DNA of 64,000 nucleotides, taken from positions 1-64,000 of the forward strand of contig CAZMHI010000005.1 in NCBI GenBank assembly GCA_964566055.1, in the 5' to 3' direction. How positions within the stretch are numbered: position 1 is the first letter of the stretch; each line of letters begins with the position of its first letter. Below, in pieces: positions 7,778-17,746 of the stretch. Both the position numbers and the translations under genes were made by a program. The stretch is from TMED23 sp964566055. GTDB lineage: Bacteria; Pseudomonadota; Alphaproteobacteria; Rhodospirillales; UBA2165. The notes under the pieces are model-generated. The model saw only the letters and a program-made list of their open reading frames with translations. It did no database searches and had not been told where the DNA came from.

Positions 7778-8308
7778 TTACTTCTCCGTCAGTCGGGACA
7801 TGAGTTCGACGAAGTTACACGGTTTGAAACGGTAATCGAGCTGGTGGATTAGGATATCGTCCCAAGCATCTTTGCAGGCTCCCGGAGAGCCGGGCAGCGC
7901 AAACAGATACGTACCGCCAGCAACGCCCGCCGTGGCGCGCGACTGAATGGTCGAGGTGCCGATTTTATCAAAACTCAACATCCGGAACAGTTCACCAAAA
8001 CCCGGAATTTCTTTCTCATAGACTTCTTGAAAAGCTTCCGGGGTAACATCCCGCCCGGTCACACCAGTGCCGCCGGTCGAGATCACCACATCGACGTCGT
8101 CCTTGTTGATCCAATCCTGCAAGCGGGCGACGATAATTGGAATTTCATCTTTAACAATATCCCGATCAACCACGACGTGGCCCGCTCCTTCGATGCGCTC
8201 AACCAGCGTATTGCCGGATTTATCGTCATCCAAGGTACGGCTGTCGGAAACCGTCAGGACAGCAATATTGACCGGCAGGAAGTCCCGGTCACCTGTAACT
8301 TTGCTCAT
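7778..8308 (-). CDS. moaB: Molybdenum cofactor biosynthesis protein MoaB
   Basis: A 176-residue member of the MoaB/MogA family, which acts in molybdopterin adenylylation during molybdenum cofactor synthesis. The motifs NIAVLTVSDSRTLDDDKSG at the N-terminus, STGGTGVTGRDVTPEAF near residue 80 and the later ALPGSPGACKDAWDDI are diagnostic. It lies 22 bases downstream of the lytic transglycosylase in the same direction, so both may be one transcript. The enzyme is needed by the molybdenum hydroxylase at the left end, but its neighbours suggest it belongs to the core chromosome rather than to that module. Confidence 0.95.
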   Translation of the reverse strand: MSKVTGDRDFLPVNIAVLTVSDSRTLDDDKSGNTLVERIEGAGHVVVDRDIVKDEIPIIVARLQDWINKDDVDVVISTGGTGVTGRDVTPEAFQEVYEKEIPGFGELFRMLSFDKIGTSTIQSRATAGVAGGTYLFALPGSPGACKDAWDDILIHQLDYRFKPCNFVELMSRLTEK

Positions 8309-8330
8309 AATTTTTGACTTTCGCTATTAG

Positions 8331-10196
8331 TTATTTGGCGCCTTCTTCGGCGACTTCTACTGCTGGGCCACCTTCGGACTGATAAGCCGGCCATTTTCCG
8401 GCCGCCACCAGATCCAAGGACGGTGTCGGATTGCCGAACCGGGCCTGATAAATCCAGTAATTGGTTAAGACGCGTTCAACAAAAATCCGCGTTTCACGCG
8501 AGGGGATACTTTCGATGAACAGCAATGCATCATTGTCATGCTTTATCCGGCGGGTCCATTTATTGAGATTGCCGGGCCCACCGTTCCAGGCCGTAACCAT
8601 ACGGAAAAGATCGCCCTTAATCCGTTTATCCTTCATCAGAATATCGACATATTTCTGGCCGAGCGCAACATTGGTTTCCGGATCAAACAAGACATCCCGC
8701 TGGCGCTTAGAGCCATGAAGCCTGCGGTCACGGGCAACGAAGCTCGCCGTGCGCGGCATTAATTGCAGCAATCCGCGCGCACCACGGTGACTTTTAGCTT
8801 TGGGGTTAAATCCTGATTCCTGGCGAATGAGAGCGAGGATCAAGGAGCGATCTATCACCTCACCATTTTTGCTTGGCAGTGCCGGTGCCGGATAGGCTGT
8901 GCTGTCAAACAAACTGGAGCCAGAGGCCACCAGCATGTTACCGATCCGCATCGCCAAGGAAGGCATATTTGCGCGGTCTGCCAAAGCCATCATAGCACGG
9001 GCCAATTCCGGTTTGGCGGTTGAAAACAACATCCGTAACTCGCGCTCTGCCCGGTGGTCTTCACCGATTTGCAGTAGTGTCACCGCGCGCTGACCGCCCG
9101 GTGCTTTAGAAAGTTCCGCGAGCGCATCTTTGGCCAATGGCGGCGGCGTCCAATTGTATTTTACTTCGAGCCCCAGCAAGCGCCTCGCTAAAATACCGTA
9201 GAAGGTCCGGGGATAGGCGGAAGCAGCCGCCAAATATTTATTATAAAGTGCCGGTTTACGAATTTTAATGCTCGCCCGGGCAGCCCAAAAGGCGCCTGCC
9301 GTAACCAGCCAAGGTGAAGAATAAGCGGAAGTTGAAACCGCTGCAAAATGCTGGCGGGAGGTATCATAATTTTTCAACCGCCAGGCAGCCAGAGCCGCCG
9401 TCCAATGGGCTTCGGGTAAATATTTACCAGACCGCTTGACCGCTTGATTGGCCCAGTCATAGGCCCACTGATCCCGGCTATCACCATAATACCCTTGCGC
9501 CAGCCGCGCCTTGGATCGATCAAGCTCGACCGGGTGAAACAGTTGATTAACGCGTTTATTGCGCACGAGTTTTTTGTAAGATTTGGTCCAGCCTTTGCGC
9601 AGATAGTAACGCATCCGGCGCTGCAGTCCTCGGCGCTCCTGGCGCTGAGCGCGATTTAATTTGCGCCGCGGATTGTAAAAGGCATAACCGAGATTACGCC
9701 CGTCATGGCCCGAACCGATATTGAAAGAGCCGGTTGGCTTTTTGGGCAGCTTCCAATTTTTGGGCCGCCGTTTTAAAGCGAGTTTGTACAAGCGATGTGC
9801 TTGTGGATGGTCGGCATATTTGTCGAGCCAGGCTTTTAGTTCCTTGTAGCGCGAACGGTATTTAGTCGGATGGAGATAGCGCTGGGCCATCACATGGCCC
9901 ATCAAAATGCGGTCATCCAAAATTTTTATAATTTTATCGGCGGCCCGCCAATCACCATTCTCTTGCAGCTTAAAAATAACGCGGTAGCGGCTGATATCAG
10001 TCTCCGACAATACGCCGGTGATATTGGCGGCTTTCAAAAGTTGTGCTGATTGGGATTCTTGTATTGGTTTGAGTTTAGCTGCTTCAACTTTTGCTGAATT
10101 CGATGCAGCAAGAGCATGATCCACGCTAATCGGCATGAAAATTAGGGCTACTAAAGTGCTCCCAAACAGGATTTTAGTGGGGGAATTTAATATCAT
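8331..10196 (-). CDS. slt: Soluble lytic murein transglycosylase (Slt70-like)
   Basis: A periplasmic enzyme that cleaves peptidoglycan between MurNAc and GlcNAc to give 1,6-anhydro ends. I place the start at the ATG at 10196, which opens directly on a signal peptide (MILNSPTKILFGSTLVALIF, ending near AASNS); an upstream TTG at 10217 is possible. About 621 residues. The long helical superhelix of roughly 420 residues is followed by the catalytic SLT domain, with the catalytic Glu in LIRQESGFNPKAKSHRGARG and the motif GLLQLMPRTA, then TAWNGGPGNLNKW. It is followed by moaB after 22 bases. Confidence 0.93.
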   Translation of the reverse strand: MILNSPTKILFGSTLVALIFMPISVDHALAASNSAKVEAAKLKPIQESQSAQLLKAANITGVLSETDISRYRVIFKLQENGDWRAADKIIKILDDRILMGHVMAQRYLHPTKYRSRYKELKAWLDKYADHPQAHRLYKLALKRRPKNWKLPKKPTGSFNIGSGHDGRNLGYAFYNPRRKLNRAQRQERRGLQRRMRYYLRKGWTKSYKKLVRNKRVNQLFHPVELDRSKARLAQGYYGDSRDQWAYDWANQAVKRSGKYLPEAHWTAALAAWRLKNYDTSRQHFAAVSTSAYSSPWLVTAGAFWAARASIKIRKPALYNKYLAAASAYPRTFYGILARRLLGLEVKYNWTPPPLAKDALAELSKAPGGQRAVTLLQIGEDHRAERELRMLFSTAKPELARAMMALADRANMPSLAMRIGNMLVASGSSLFDSTAYPAPALPSKNGEVIDRSLILALIRQESGFNPKAKSHRGARGLLQLMPRTASFVARDRRLHGSKRQRDVLFDPETNVALGQKYVDILMKDKRIKGDLFRMVTAWNGGPGNLNKWTRRIKHDNDALLFIESIPSRETRIFVERVLTNYWIYQARFGNPTPSLDLVAAGKWPAYQSEGGPAVEVAEEGAK

Positions 10197-10257
10197 AGAG
10201 CTATAACGAACCCTCAAAAGCTAGTCTACGTTGTCAGTAAGACATAAAAAGATGAAC

Positions 10258-10281
10258 AAAAACCTGCTGATAACACCAGCA
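10258..10281 (-). terminator. Terminator after the hybrid histidine kinase
   Basis: On the minus strand a TGCTG/CAGCA stem (10277-10281 with 10265-10269) with a seven-base loop is followed by GG and five T bases. It lies about 85 bases past the kinase stop codon. Confidence 0.5.
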
Positions 10282-10364
10282 AATCAATGCTCAATTACAT
10301 ACCTAAATACTCTTTTAATTCTGGCCTAACCTACGGGAATCTGCCGTTTTTAGCAATAGATCAA

Positions 10365-13085
10365 TTATCTGAGATGTTTTTTAATGGCATTTTGGATTTC
10401 CTCAACTTTGATCGGCTTGGTGATATATTCGAGAAATCCAGCATCTTTTCCCCTTTTTACCTGATTTGGCATGGCCGCCGCGGATAGTGCGATTATCGGT
10501 ATAGATTTCGTATCTTCATCTTGCTTGAGCTTTTTTATCGCCTCAATACCATCAAGCCCCGGTAAATTTATATCCATTATAATCAAATTGGGCCGGCTTT
10601 TTGTAATCTGATCGAAAGCAATTTCAGCTGATTCAGCTGCCTCCATTTCTATATCATCCAACTGTGCAATTACTTCACTCATTAAAGTTAGATTTGACGG
10701 ATTGTCTTCGACATATAAAATCTTTGCACTACCATTGCGCATCTGTTTGTGAACGGATTGTTCAATTGGGCTAATCGAATTCTCTGCCACTTCCAGTGAA
10801 TTTACCGAAACGGGAACATCAACCCAGAATAAACTACCCTCATTGGCTTCACTCTCGAAACCGATTTGACCACCCAACAGCTCAATGATCTGTTTGGTGA
10901 TCGTTAGACCAATTCCGGTACCTTCAATTTCACCCGACTCCTTGCCCAGGCGATTAAATGGTTCGAATAGTTGGTCGGCAAAGTTGGCCGGAATGCCAAA
11001 TCCGGTATCCTTGATAAAAATACGCAGCATTCCCTTATGCCGATTTTCAACGCTCACCACAACGGTCCCACCAGAGCGATTATACTTGATTGCATTTGAC
11101 AACAGATTGAGCAGAATTTGCCTCAATCTGCCACGATCTGTTTGCAACAACGGAATATCCTGCTCACTGATTTCATCATGTAACGTAACATTTGACGCTT
11201 CAGCACGGCTGGACACCATTTTGAAAGCCTCTTCAACCACACCTTTCAAAGACACATCTTCAATCGATAAGTTGGTTTTTCCAGCCTCAATCTTTGACAG
11301 TTCTAGAACTTGATCAATAAGTTCGAGTAAATGTTCGCCGCCGCGCAGTATCTCCCGGGTATAATTTAAACTCTTTTCAACTGACAACTTGTTTCGACGA
11401 TTTTCGAGTAGCTGAGCAAATCCCAAAATGGCATTCAATGGCGTGCGCAGTTCATGGCTCATCGAAGATAGAAAATCAGATTTTGCGGCATTGGCTTTTT
11501 CAGCCTCAACCCGCCGGGAGACCAGCTCGGTGATATCTAAATTGGTACCCCGGTAACCTTTAAATTCGCCGTCTTCTCCAAATACCGGTTTGGCGCCAAC
11601 TTTGATCCAAACATCCTCTCCATTGGGTAGCACTCTTCTATATTGAAAATTCTTAATTGGTTTATGGGCCTCAATATCAGCCAGGTATTTCTGCCATTCA
11701 TCCGAATTCGCATCTATACCATCCAATTCCCAACGAGCTTTGCCAATCAGGTCGGAGGGTGTCAGGCGGGGCGAATCCGAAGGCAGTTCAGATACGTAGA
11801 TAAATTTGTGATCTTCATCAGTCTCCCAAAATCTATCGGCGGAAGATTCTGCAAAATCCTTAAATCTCGCTTCACTCTTGACAATCGCTTTTTCAATTTC
11901 CTTCCGTTCGGTGATGTCCCTGACAAGTGATAAAATTACATCCCGACCTTCAATTTTCAATCGGCTGCTGCTGATTTCAACCGGAAATTCAGAGCCGTCT
12001 TTGCGCCGATGGATGCGTTCCAAGTGGACACTTGCATTGTCGCTCATGCTGGCAAGTCTTTGAGCTCGTTCCTGCTCGGAAGCCCTGACCGGGGAAAATT
12101 TTTCTAACTTCTGACCTTTTAATTCCGTTTCGGAATAACCCAATCTTGAGGCGAACACATGGTTGACATCGATAATTTCCCGGGATTTGGTATCACGAAT
12201 AACGATGCCATCATTAGCACTTTCAAATAGTGCGCGATATTTAGTCTCGGTTTCCGCATGTGATTTTTGCAATATTTGCCGCGCAGCAACGCGATCCGAT
12301 ATATCCGTATTAATACCGCCGATACCCAAAAGAGTGCCATCATCGCCAATTACCGGAAATTTTTGGAGATGAGTATTTAATACCCGTCCATCCGCCAGAG
12401 GTGTTGCAGTTTCGGTATCGATAACTTTTTTTGTATTGATGACTTCCTGGTCACTTTTCGCAATATGCCGGGCATGATCTTCCGGGAAAAAATCATAGAC
12501 AGTTAGACCCTTGATATCCTTGCCATCAGGATTAAACCAATTATGCCAGACTTGATTTGCCTGGATATATCTTCCTTCGACATCTTTGACTAGCACCGCT
12601 GAGGGCGAATTGTTCAAAAAAGCCCATAATCGGCTTTCGCTTTCGCTTAAATCCCGTTCGGCCTGGCGCAGTTCAGTTTTATCAGTCCTGGTTACAATTG
12701 TGTAACCATCGATAATTTTTACCTCTTCGATCTGAACTAAATTAACGTTTGATGTCACAACCTCACGAGGACCTTTTGGGTTTCTATGATTTTCAAGACG
12801 ATCCGCGATGGAGATTTTTTCTTTAGATAAGAAGCCAAGGCCATCTTTATTTTCATTGAGACGGTTCAATATCTCTTCAAATGTCCGGCCAAGCTCTACA
12901 ATCTTCTCATATTGTTCCCGGTCTTTGAGAAAGTTATCGTTCCTTAAAACGAGACGATCATCGCGATCATATATAGCCAAACCTTCGGGTATGGCTGATA
13001 AAGCAATTCCCAACAGCTCGACAATCGATTCGGCATCGCCAGCCAATATTTCAGCATTTTTTATCTTAATTTCTTTTTCGAGCAT
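10365..13085 (-). CDS. PAS-domain hybrid sensor histidine kinase/response regulator
   Basis: A 906-residue signalling protein without clear membrane segments, so probably cytoplasmic. Domains in order: four PAS domains (about 25-140, 148-270, 283-400 and 405-530, the last ending in a PAC-like YRGTNLDITE), a short coiled linker, a HisKA domain with the phospho-accepting His in FLSSMSHELRTPLNAILGFA near 550, an HATPase domain with LLNLLSNAIKYN, DTGFGIP and GTGIGLTI, and a C-terminal receiver domain with the phospho-acceptor Asp in LIIMDINLPGLDG and the Lys in YITKPIK. No output domain or partner gene is adjacent, so the target is unknown. It reads more AT-rich than its neighbours and stands alone with its own terminator. 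Confidence 0.93.
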   Translation of the reverse strand: MLEKEIKIKNAEILAGDAESIVELLGIALSAIPEGLAIYDRDDRLVLRNDNFLKDREQYEKIVELGRTFEEILNRLNENKDGLGFLSKEKISIADRLENHRNPKGPREVVTSNVNLVQIEEVKIIDGYTIVTRTDKTELRQAERDLSESESRLWAFLNNSPSAVLVKDVEGRYIQANQVWHNWFNPDGKDIKGLTVYDFFPEDHARHIAKSDQEVINTKKVIDTETATPLADGRVLNTHLQKFPVIGDDGTLLGIGGINTDISDRVAARQILQKSHAETETKYRALFESANDGIVIRDTKSREIIDVNHVFASRLGYSETELKGQKLEKFSPVRASEQERAQRLASMSDNASVHLERIHRRKDGSEFPVEISSSRLKIEGRDVILSLVRDITERKEIEKAIVKSEARFKDFAESSADRFWETDEDHKFIYVSELPSDSPRLTPSDLIGKARWELDGIDANSDEWQKYLADIEAHKPIKNFQYRRVLPNGEDVWIKVGAKPVFGEDGEFKGYRGTNLDITELVSRRVEAEKANAAKSDFLSSMSHELRTPLNAILGFAQLLENRRNKLSVEKSLNYTREILRGGEHLLELIDQVLELSKIEAGKTNLSIEDVSLKGVVEEAFKMVSSRAEASNVTLHDEISEQDIPLLQTDRGRLRQILLNLLSNAIKYNRSGGTVVVSVENRHKGMLRIFIKDTGFGIPANFADQLFEPFNRLGKESGEIEGTGIGLTITKQIIELLGGQIGFESEANEGSLFWVDVPVSVNSLEVAENSISPIEQSVHKQMRNGSAKILYVEDNPSNLTLMSEVIAQLDDIEMEAAESAEIAFDQITKSRPNLIIMDINLPGLDGIEAIKKLKQDEDTKSIPIIALSAAAMPNQVKRGKDAGFLEYITKPIKVEEIQNAIKKHLR

Positions 13086-13213
13086 CGGCTCAGAGGTGAA
13101 ACTCTCTATTTCATTTGAAAATTAAAATCACTCGTAATAAATAGGTATTTTTTTTGAAAAACCCAACTTTTACGGGATTTTATTATTGTAATTTACATTT
13201 TAGTTACAATAGG

Positions 13214-14068
13214 TTAGGTGAGTTTTTGCTTAATTTCCAATATATCGCGCCAGGCTTCGCGTTTATGAGCTGGTGAGCGCAATAAATAAGCAGGGTGATA
13301 AAATGGCATGGCCTGGGCCGGTCGCGGTAATTTTGGCGTGGCATAGTCAAACCATTGACCGCGCATCTTGGTAATACCTTCCTGGCGGCCGAGCAGAGTT
13401 TTTGACGCCGGCCCGCCCAAAAAGACCAATATTTCAGGATCAACCAGCTCAATATGCCGCTCGACAAACGGCAGACAGGCGGCAATCTCGCCGGTGGTAG
13501 GGTTGCGGTTGCCGGGCGGGCGCCAAAACACAATATTGGTAATGTAATAACTCGAGCGATCAAGTTCGATTGACGCCAGCATGCGATCCAGCAATTTTCC
13601 ACTGGCGCCCACAAAGGGCAAGCCCTGGCGATCTTCATCGGCGCCCGGCGCTTCCCCGATAAACATTATTTTCGCCTCCGGATTACCATCAGCAAATACC
13701 GTGTTCATAGCCGTATTTTTAAGCGCGCAGTCTTCAAAATTTTCAACCGCAGTCTTTAGCTCAGCGATAGAATTCGCCGCTCCTGCCGCAGCAACAGCCG
13801 ACTGCACGGCACGTTCCGGAGCAGAATATTGACCACTTGGCGGCGCTGGCATGGCTTGTTTCGCCACCCCTTCCGGCGTTCTTGATCTCGGTGACATTTG
13901 TGTGGGTTTTGCGGTGGATTTTAAAGCTGTCTCAGATTGACTTTGGCGGTCAGCGAGCCGAGCCGCGGTTTCAGCAAACCGGTCAACGGGCGTATCGCCA
14001 ATACACTCATCTACCCCGGCTTCAATTTGCCAATTCAAATCATCTCGAATGGAACCGTTCCCCTGCAT
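13214..14068 (-). CDS. Family 4-type uracil-DNA glycosylase
   Basis: This enzyme would remove uracil from DNA. I choose the ATG at 14068 (284 residues); the longer frame begins at a TTG without a ribosome binding site. Residues up to ~100 are a variable, Ala/Ser/Pro-rich extension. The catalytic part has FIGEAPGADEDRQGLPFVG and GKLLDRML (motif 1), RPPGNRNPT, and PFYHPAYLLR (motif 2). Canonical family 4 enzymes hold a 4Fe-4S cluster with four cysteines; here only two remain in place (in EDCALKN and EIAACLPF), while the other two positions read Phe and Trp (NIVFWRPPG), so the cluster is probably absent. It is divergent from ETF-QO. A 7-base inverted repeat (13185-13191 with 13204-13210) lies just after the stop. 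Confidence 0.88.
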   Translation of the reverse strand: MQGNGSIRDDLNWQIEAGVDECIGDTPVDRFAETAARLADRQSQSETALKSTAKPTQMSPRSRTPEGVAKQAMPAPPSGQYSAPERAVQSAVAAAGAANSIAELKTAVENFEDCALKNTAMNTVFADGNPEAKIMFIGEAPGADEDRQGLPFVGASGKLLDRMLASIELDRSSYYITNIVFWRPPGNRNPTTGEIAACLPFVERHIELVDPEILVFLGGPASKTLLGRQEGITKMRGQWFDYATPKLPRPAQAMPFYHPAYLLRSPAHKREAWRDILEIKQKLT

Positions 14069-14223
14069 GAACCAAATATAGCAAAGCCTCAAAAAAAAGA
14101 CACGTCAGAAACAATATTTGAAAATGGCCATCTATATGGGGCCTGATCGCGGTTCTACACAAATCGGAACTGGCATGATATAGAACTTGAAATAGGCAAT
14201 TAATTAAATTCAGTGAGACGAAG

Positions 14224-15882
14224 ATGAATGATGATGGTGTAGTCGAACGCGACTCAATGGAAGTAGATGTTGTAATTGTTGGTGCCGGCCCATCCGGGTT
14301 ATCAGCGGCAATCCGGCTCATGCAATTGGCGGCGGAAAAAGATCAGGAACTCAGTGTCTGTGTGGTTGAGAAAGGCTCCGAAGTCGGCGCCCATATCATG
14401 TCAGGTGCAGTGCTTGAAACCCGTGCTTTGGATGAGCTTATTCCTGATTGGCAGGACCAAGGTGCGCCGCTTAATACTCCCGTCACCGCTGAAAAAATAT
14501 TATTTTTGTCAGAAACTGGCGCTCGAAGCGTGCCGGGGTTATTCCTGCCCCCGCCGATGCACAACAAGGGAAATTATATTATCAGCCTTGGCAATCTCTG
14601 CCGCTGGCTGGGTGAACAGGCGGAAGCGCTGGGCGTTGAGATTTATCCGGGCTTCGCTGCGTCAGAAATCCTCTGTCATGAGGATGGCTCCATAAAAGGT
14701 ATCGCCACGGGGGATATGGGCGTCTTGGAAGACGGCTCTCAAGGGCCAAATTATCAGCCTGGCATGGAACTACATGCCAAATACACTTTCTTTTCCGAAG
14801 GCTGCCGCGGTCACCTTGGTAAACAACTCAAAGAAATGTTCGAGCTTGAGAAGGACGTACAAGCACAGACCTATGGGATTGGAATCAAAGAATTATGGGA
14901 GGTTGAGCCAGACAAACATCAACAAGGCCTGGTAGTTCACACTGCCGGCTGGCCGCTCGACAATTCGACCTATGGCGGCTCTTTTGTCTATCACCTGGAA
15001 GATAACCAGGTCGCGATCGGATTTGTTATTGGTCTTGATTATCAAAATCCTTATCTCAGCCCCTATGATGAGTTTCAGCGCTTTAAATTACATCCGGCGA
15101 TCAAGCCGACACTTGAAGGTGGCCGCCGCATCGCTTATGGCGCCCGTGCCTTAAATGAAGGTGGCCTGCAATGTCTGCCTAAACTGCACTTCCCGGGCGG
15201 CGTTTTGACCGGCTGTGAAGCCGGTACGCTCAATATGCCTAAGATCAAAGGCACTCACACAGCTATGAAGTCGGGCATGCTGGCGGCCGAGGCGGCCATT
15301 GCTGCGATTGCCCAAGGCCGCGCCAATGACGATTTGGTGGAATATGGTGAGGCTTTCAAAAAATCCTGGGTGCAACAGGAACTGCATACTGCCCGCAACG
15401 TCCGGCCCTCTTTCAAATGGGGCTTGCTGGCCGGCACCATGTATACCGGAATTGATCAGATTCTTTTGCGCGGTAAAGCTCCCTGGACCCTCAAACATCA
15501 CGGGGCAGATCACGCGCAGCTTAAAAAAGCCAGCGCCTGCACGCCTATTGATTATCCGAAACCGGACGGTGAAATCACCTTCGACAAACTGACCAGCGTG
15601 TCGTTCTCGGCGACCAATCATGAGGAAGACCAGCCGGTTCATTTAACTCTCAAAGATGACACCGTGCCCGTCACCGTCAATCTGGCTGATTATGATGGAC
15701 CAGAGGTCCGGTTTTGTCCGGCCGGTGTTTATGAATTTGTTGAAGAGGGCGACGTTCAACGTTTGCAAATAAATTCGCAGAACTGCGTCCATTGCAAAAC
15801 CTGCGACATCAAAGACCCAACTCAGAATATTACCTGGGTAACCCCGGAAGGCGGTGGTGGACCGAATTATCCCAACATGTAA
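14224..15882 (+). CDS. Electron transfer flavoprotein-ubiquinone oxidoreductase
   Basis: A 552-residue membrane-associated flavoprotein that passes electrons from ETF (fed by acyl-CoA and other dehydrogenases) to ubiquinone. The N-terminal dinucleotide fold reads VVIVGAGPSGLSAAIRL; the middle has GCRGHLGKQL and GCEAGTLNMPKIKGTHTAMK; the C-terminus carries the 4Fe-4S ligands in RFCPAGVYEF and NCVHCKTCDIKDPTQNITW and ends GGGPNYPNM. Length and all motifs match the bacterial and mitochondrial family. It stands between the divergent glycosylase and the TPR gene, which begins about 108 bases later. Confidence 0.97.
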   Translation: MNDDGVVERDSMEVDVVIVGAGPSGLSAAIRLMQLAAEKDQELSVCVVEKGSEVGAHIMSGAVLETRALDELIPDWQDQGAPLNTPVTAEKILFLSETGARSVPGLFLPPPMHNKGNYIISLGNLCRWLGEQAEALGVEIYPGFAASEILCHEDGSIKGIATGDMGVLEDGSQGPNYQPGMELHAKYTFFSEGCRGHLGKQLKEMFELEKDVQAQTYGIGIKELWEVEPDKHQQGLVVHTAGWPLDNSTYGGSFVYHLEDNQVAIGFVIGLDYQNPYLSPYDEFQRFKLHPAIKPTLEGGRRIAYGARALNEGGLQCLPKLHFPGGVLTGCEAGTLNMPKIKGTHTAMKSGMLAAEAAIAAIAQGRANDDLVEYGEAFKKSWVQQELHTARNVRPSFKWGLLAGTMYTGIDQILLRGKAPWTLKHHGADHAQLKKASACTPIDYPKPDGEITFDKLTSVSFSATNHEEDQPVHLTLKDDTVPVTVNLADYDGPEVRFCPAGVYEFVEEGDVQRLQINSQNCVHCKTCDIKDPTQNITWVTPEGGGGPNYPNM

Positions 15883-15990
15883 AAGTGATTAAATGTGAAG
15901 CATGTGGGTTTGAGATTTTTACTGGAGAAGGCTAAACTTACGACAGCTAATATCTAACCGTGATATCCATGCAGCAATAAAAGGCGCTCC

Positions 15991-17742
15991 ATGATTGTTT
16001 CAAAAATAATAAAACGCTCTCTGTTACATCAGCGAATTCTATGGCTGGTGCCGCTGGTTATCATCGTCCTTAACCTATCTTTTGAGGTGGTGGCGAAAGA
16101 TGCTTCGACTGAGCAGGAAGTTCCCAATCTCGGCAAGTCATTGTTCGGTAATTACCTCGCGGGCCGCCATGCCCAGTTTGAGGCCAATCCTGCCTTTGCT
16201 ATTGAGTATTACCGCTCGGCGTTGAAGAAAACACCAGACAATGTTGACCTGCTGCGCCGCTTAGCTGCGCTTTATATCTCAGAAGGCAAGATAAAGCCGG
16301 CCATTGCATTGGCTCAGCGCCTCACCAAAATGTCGGCGGAAAAAAGTAATATTTCCTGGCTCGTGTTAGCCCTCGCTGAAGTCAAAGTTGAGAAATATAT
16401 TATAGCATCCGAGCTTATCGATCGCTTGCCGGATGCCGGGCTCAACACATTTTCCGTACCGATGATCAGGGCCTGGTTGCTGGCCGGCCAAAAGAAGTAT
16501 GATGAAGCGCTAAAAATCCTCGACAAAAAAACCGCTAACAAAGGTCTGCAGGCGCTATTTGGCATCCACGGCGCCCTGATCAGTGAACTTGCTGGGCGCA
16601 ATGAAGACGCTGAAAAACGCTTTGTTAAAACCACAGCTTTGCGGAAAAATGCCAATTTGCGTCTGACAATGTTGTTCGGAAATTTCTATGAACGCACCGG
16701 CCAACCACAAAAAGCAAAAGCAATTTACGACCGCTATAAAACCCGGCGTCCTTCTACGTCAATGTTAGACAGTGCTTATGAGCGGCTCAAATCCGGCAAA
16801 AAACCAAAGCCAAACAATAATTCGGCCCGGGATGGTGTTGGAGAGGCATTGTTTAGCCTGGGCTTTGCAATTCAGAACCAGAGCCCGCGTCAAACTGTTA
16901 TATTTTCTCAGTTGGCGGTTTATTTACGTCCCTCGTTCACGATTGCCAAACTATTGCTGGCGGAATCGCTTGATGGAAATGAGCGTCTTGAAGATGCCAT
17001 CAAAGTTTACCTCTCAGTAGCCAAAGACCCCGCCTATGCCTGGACCGCAAGACTGCGAATTGCCAATAATCTGGATCGCCTTGATGATACCGAAGATGCC
17101 ATTGGCGAGCTTAAAGCCATGTCGGAAGAAAATCCGGCGCGGATTGATGCACTGATAAATATGGGTAATATTCTGCAACGCCATAAACGCTACGCCGAAT
17201 CCAATAAAGCTTACGAGCAGGCAAAATCGCGTATCCCAAAACTTAAAACTCAGCACTGGTCGCTATTTTATTCCAACGGTATATCTTATGAACGCATTAA
17301 GAAATGGCCGCTGGCTGAGAAGGAGTTTTTGAAAGCCCTTGAACTGCGCCCCAATCATCCGAGCGTATTAAACTATCTCGGTTATTCCTGGGTTGAGCAG
17401 GGACTGCATTTAGACCGGGCACAAAAAATGATCCGGAGTGCTGTCAAACAGCGCCCGCGGGATGGTTATATAATTGATAGTCTCGGCTGGGTGCTTTATC
17501 GCCTGGGCGATATGAAGGGTGCGGTCAAACAATTGGAGCGCGCAGTTGAATTACGCCCGGAAGACCCGACTATTAACGATCATTTGGGCGATATTTACTG
17601 GGCGGTTGGACGTAAAAACGAAGCCGCCTTCCAGTGGAACCGGGCACTGACGCTTGAACCTGAAAAAGATATTATTCCCAAGATCAAGCTTAAATTAAAA
17701 GAAGGTCTGCCCAAAGACGCGAATAAGCGCAAAGGGATTTAG
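15991..17742 (+). CDS. TPR-repeat protein, exported or membrane anchored
   Basis: A 583-residue protein with an N-terminal hydrophobic segment (LWLVPLVIIVLNLSFEVVA, about residues 15-33) acting as signal or anchor, followed by tandem tetratricopeptide repeats across most of its length. Clear repeat units include NPAFAIEYYRSALKKTPDN, ALEFLKALELRP-like units near 430-450 and a last set near 500-560 (GAVKQLERAVELRPEDPTI). TPR arrays make protein contacts, so it is likely an envelope scaffold. It is followed after four bases by ispE, which has no ribosome binding site of its own, so the two are probably translationally coupled. The partner is unknown. Confidence 0.85.
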   Translation: MIVSKIIKRSLLHQRILWLVPLVIIVLNLSFEVVAKDASTEQEVPNLGKSLFGNYLAGRHAQFEANPAFAIEYYRSALKKTPDNVDLLRRLAALYISEGKIKPAIALAQRLTKMSAEKSNISWLVLALAEVKVEKYIIASELIDRLPDAGLNTFSVPMIRAWLLAGQKKYDEALKILDKKTANKGLQALFGIHGALISELAGRNEDAEKRFVKTTALRKNANLRLTMLFGNFYERTGQPQKAKAIYDRYKTRRPSTSMLDSAYERLKSGKKPKPNNNSARDGVGEALFSLGFAIQNQSPRQTVIFSQLAVYLRPSFTIAKLLLAESLDGNERLEDAIKVYLSVAKDPAYAWTARLRIANNLDRLDDTEDAIGELKAMSEENPARIDALINMGNILQRHKRYAESNKAYEQAKSRIPKLKTQHWSLFYSNGISYERIKKWPLAEKEFLKALELRPNHPSVLNYLGYSWVEQGLHLDRAQKMIRSAVKQRPRDGYIIDSLGWVLYRLGDMKGAVKQLERAVELRPEDPTINDHLGDIYWAVGRKNEAAFQWNRALTLEPEKDIIPKIKLKLKEGLPKDANKRKGI

Positions 17743-17746
17743 CCGC

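Noticed and set aside
7778..8308. moaB considered as part of the molybdenum hydroxylase module
   Set aside because: It is on the other side of a terminator, convergent with tctA, and 22 bases behind slt, so it looks like core chromosome; the functional link is real but general.
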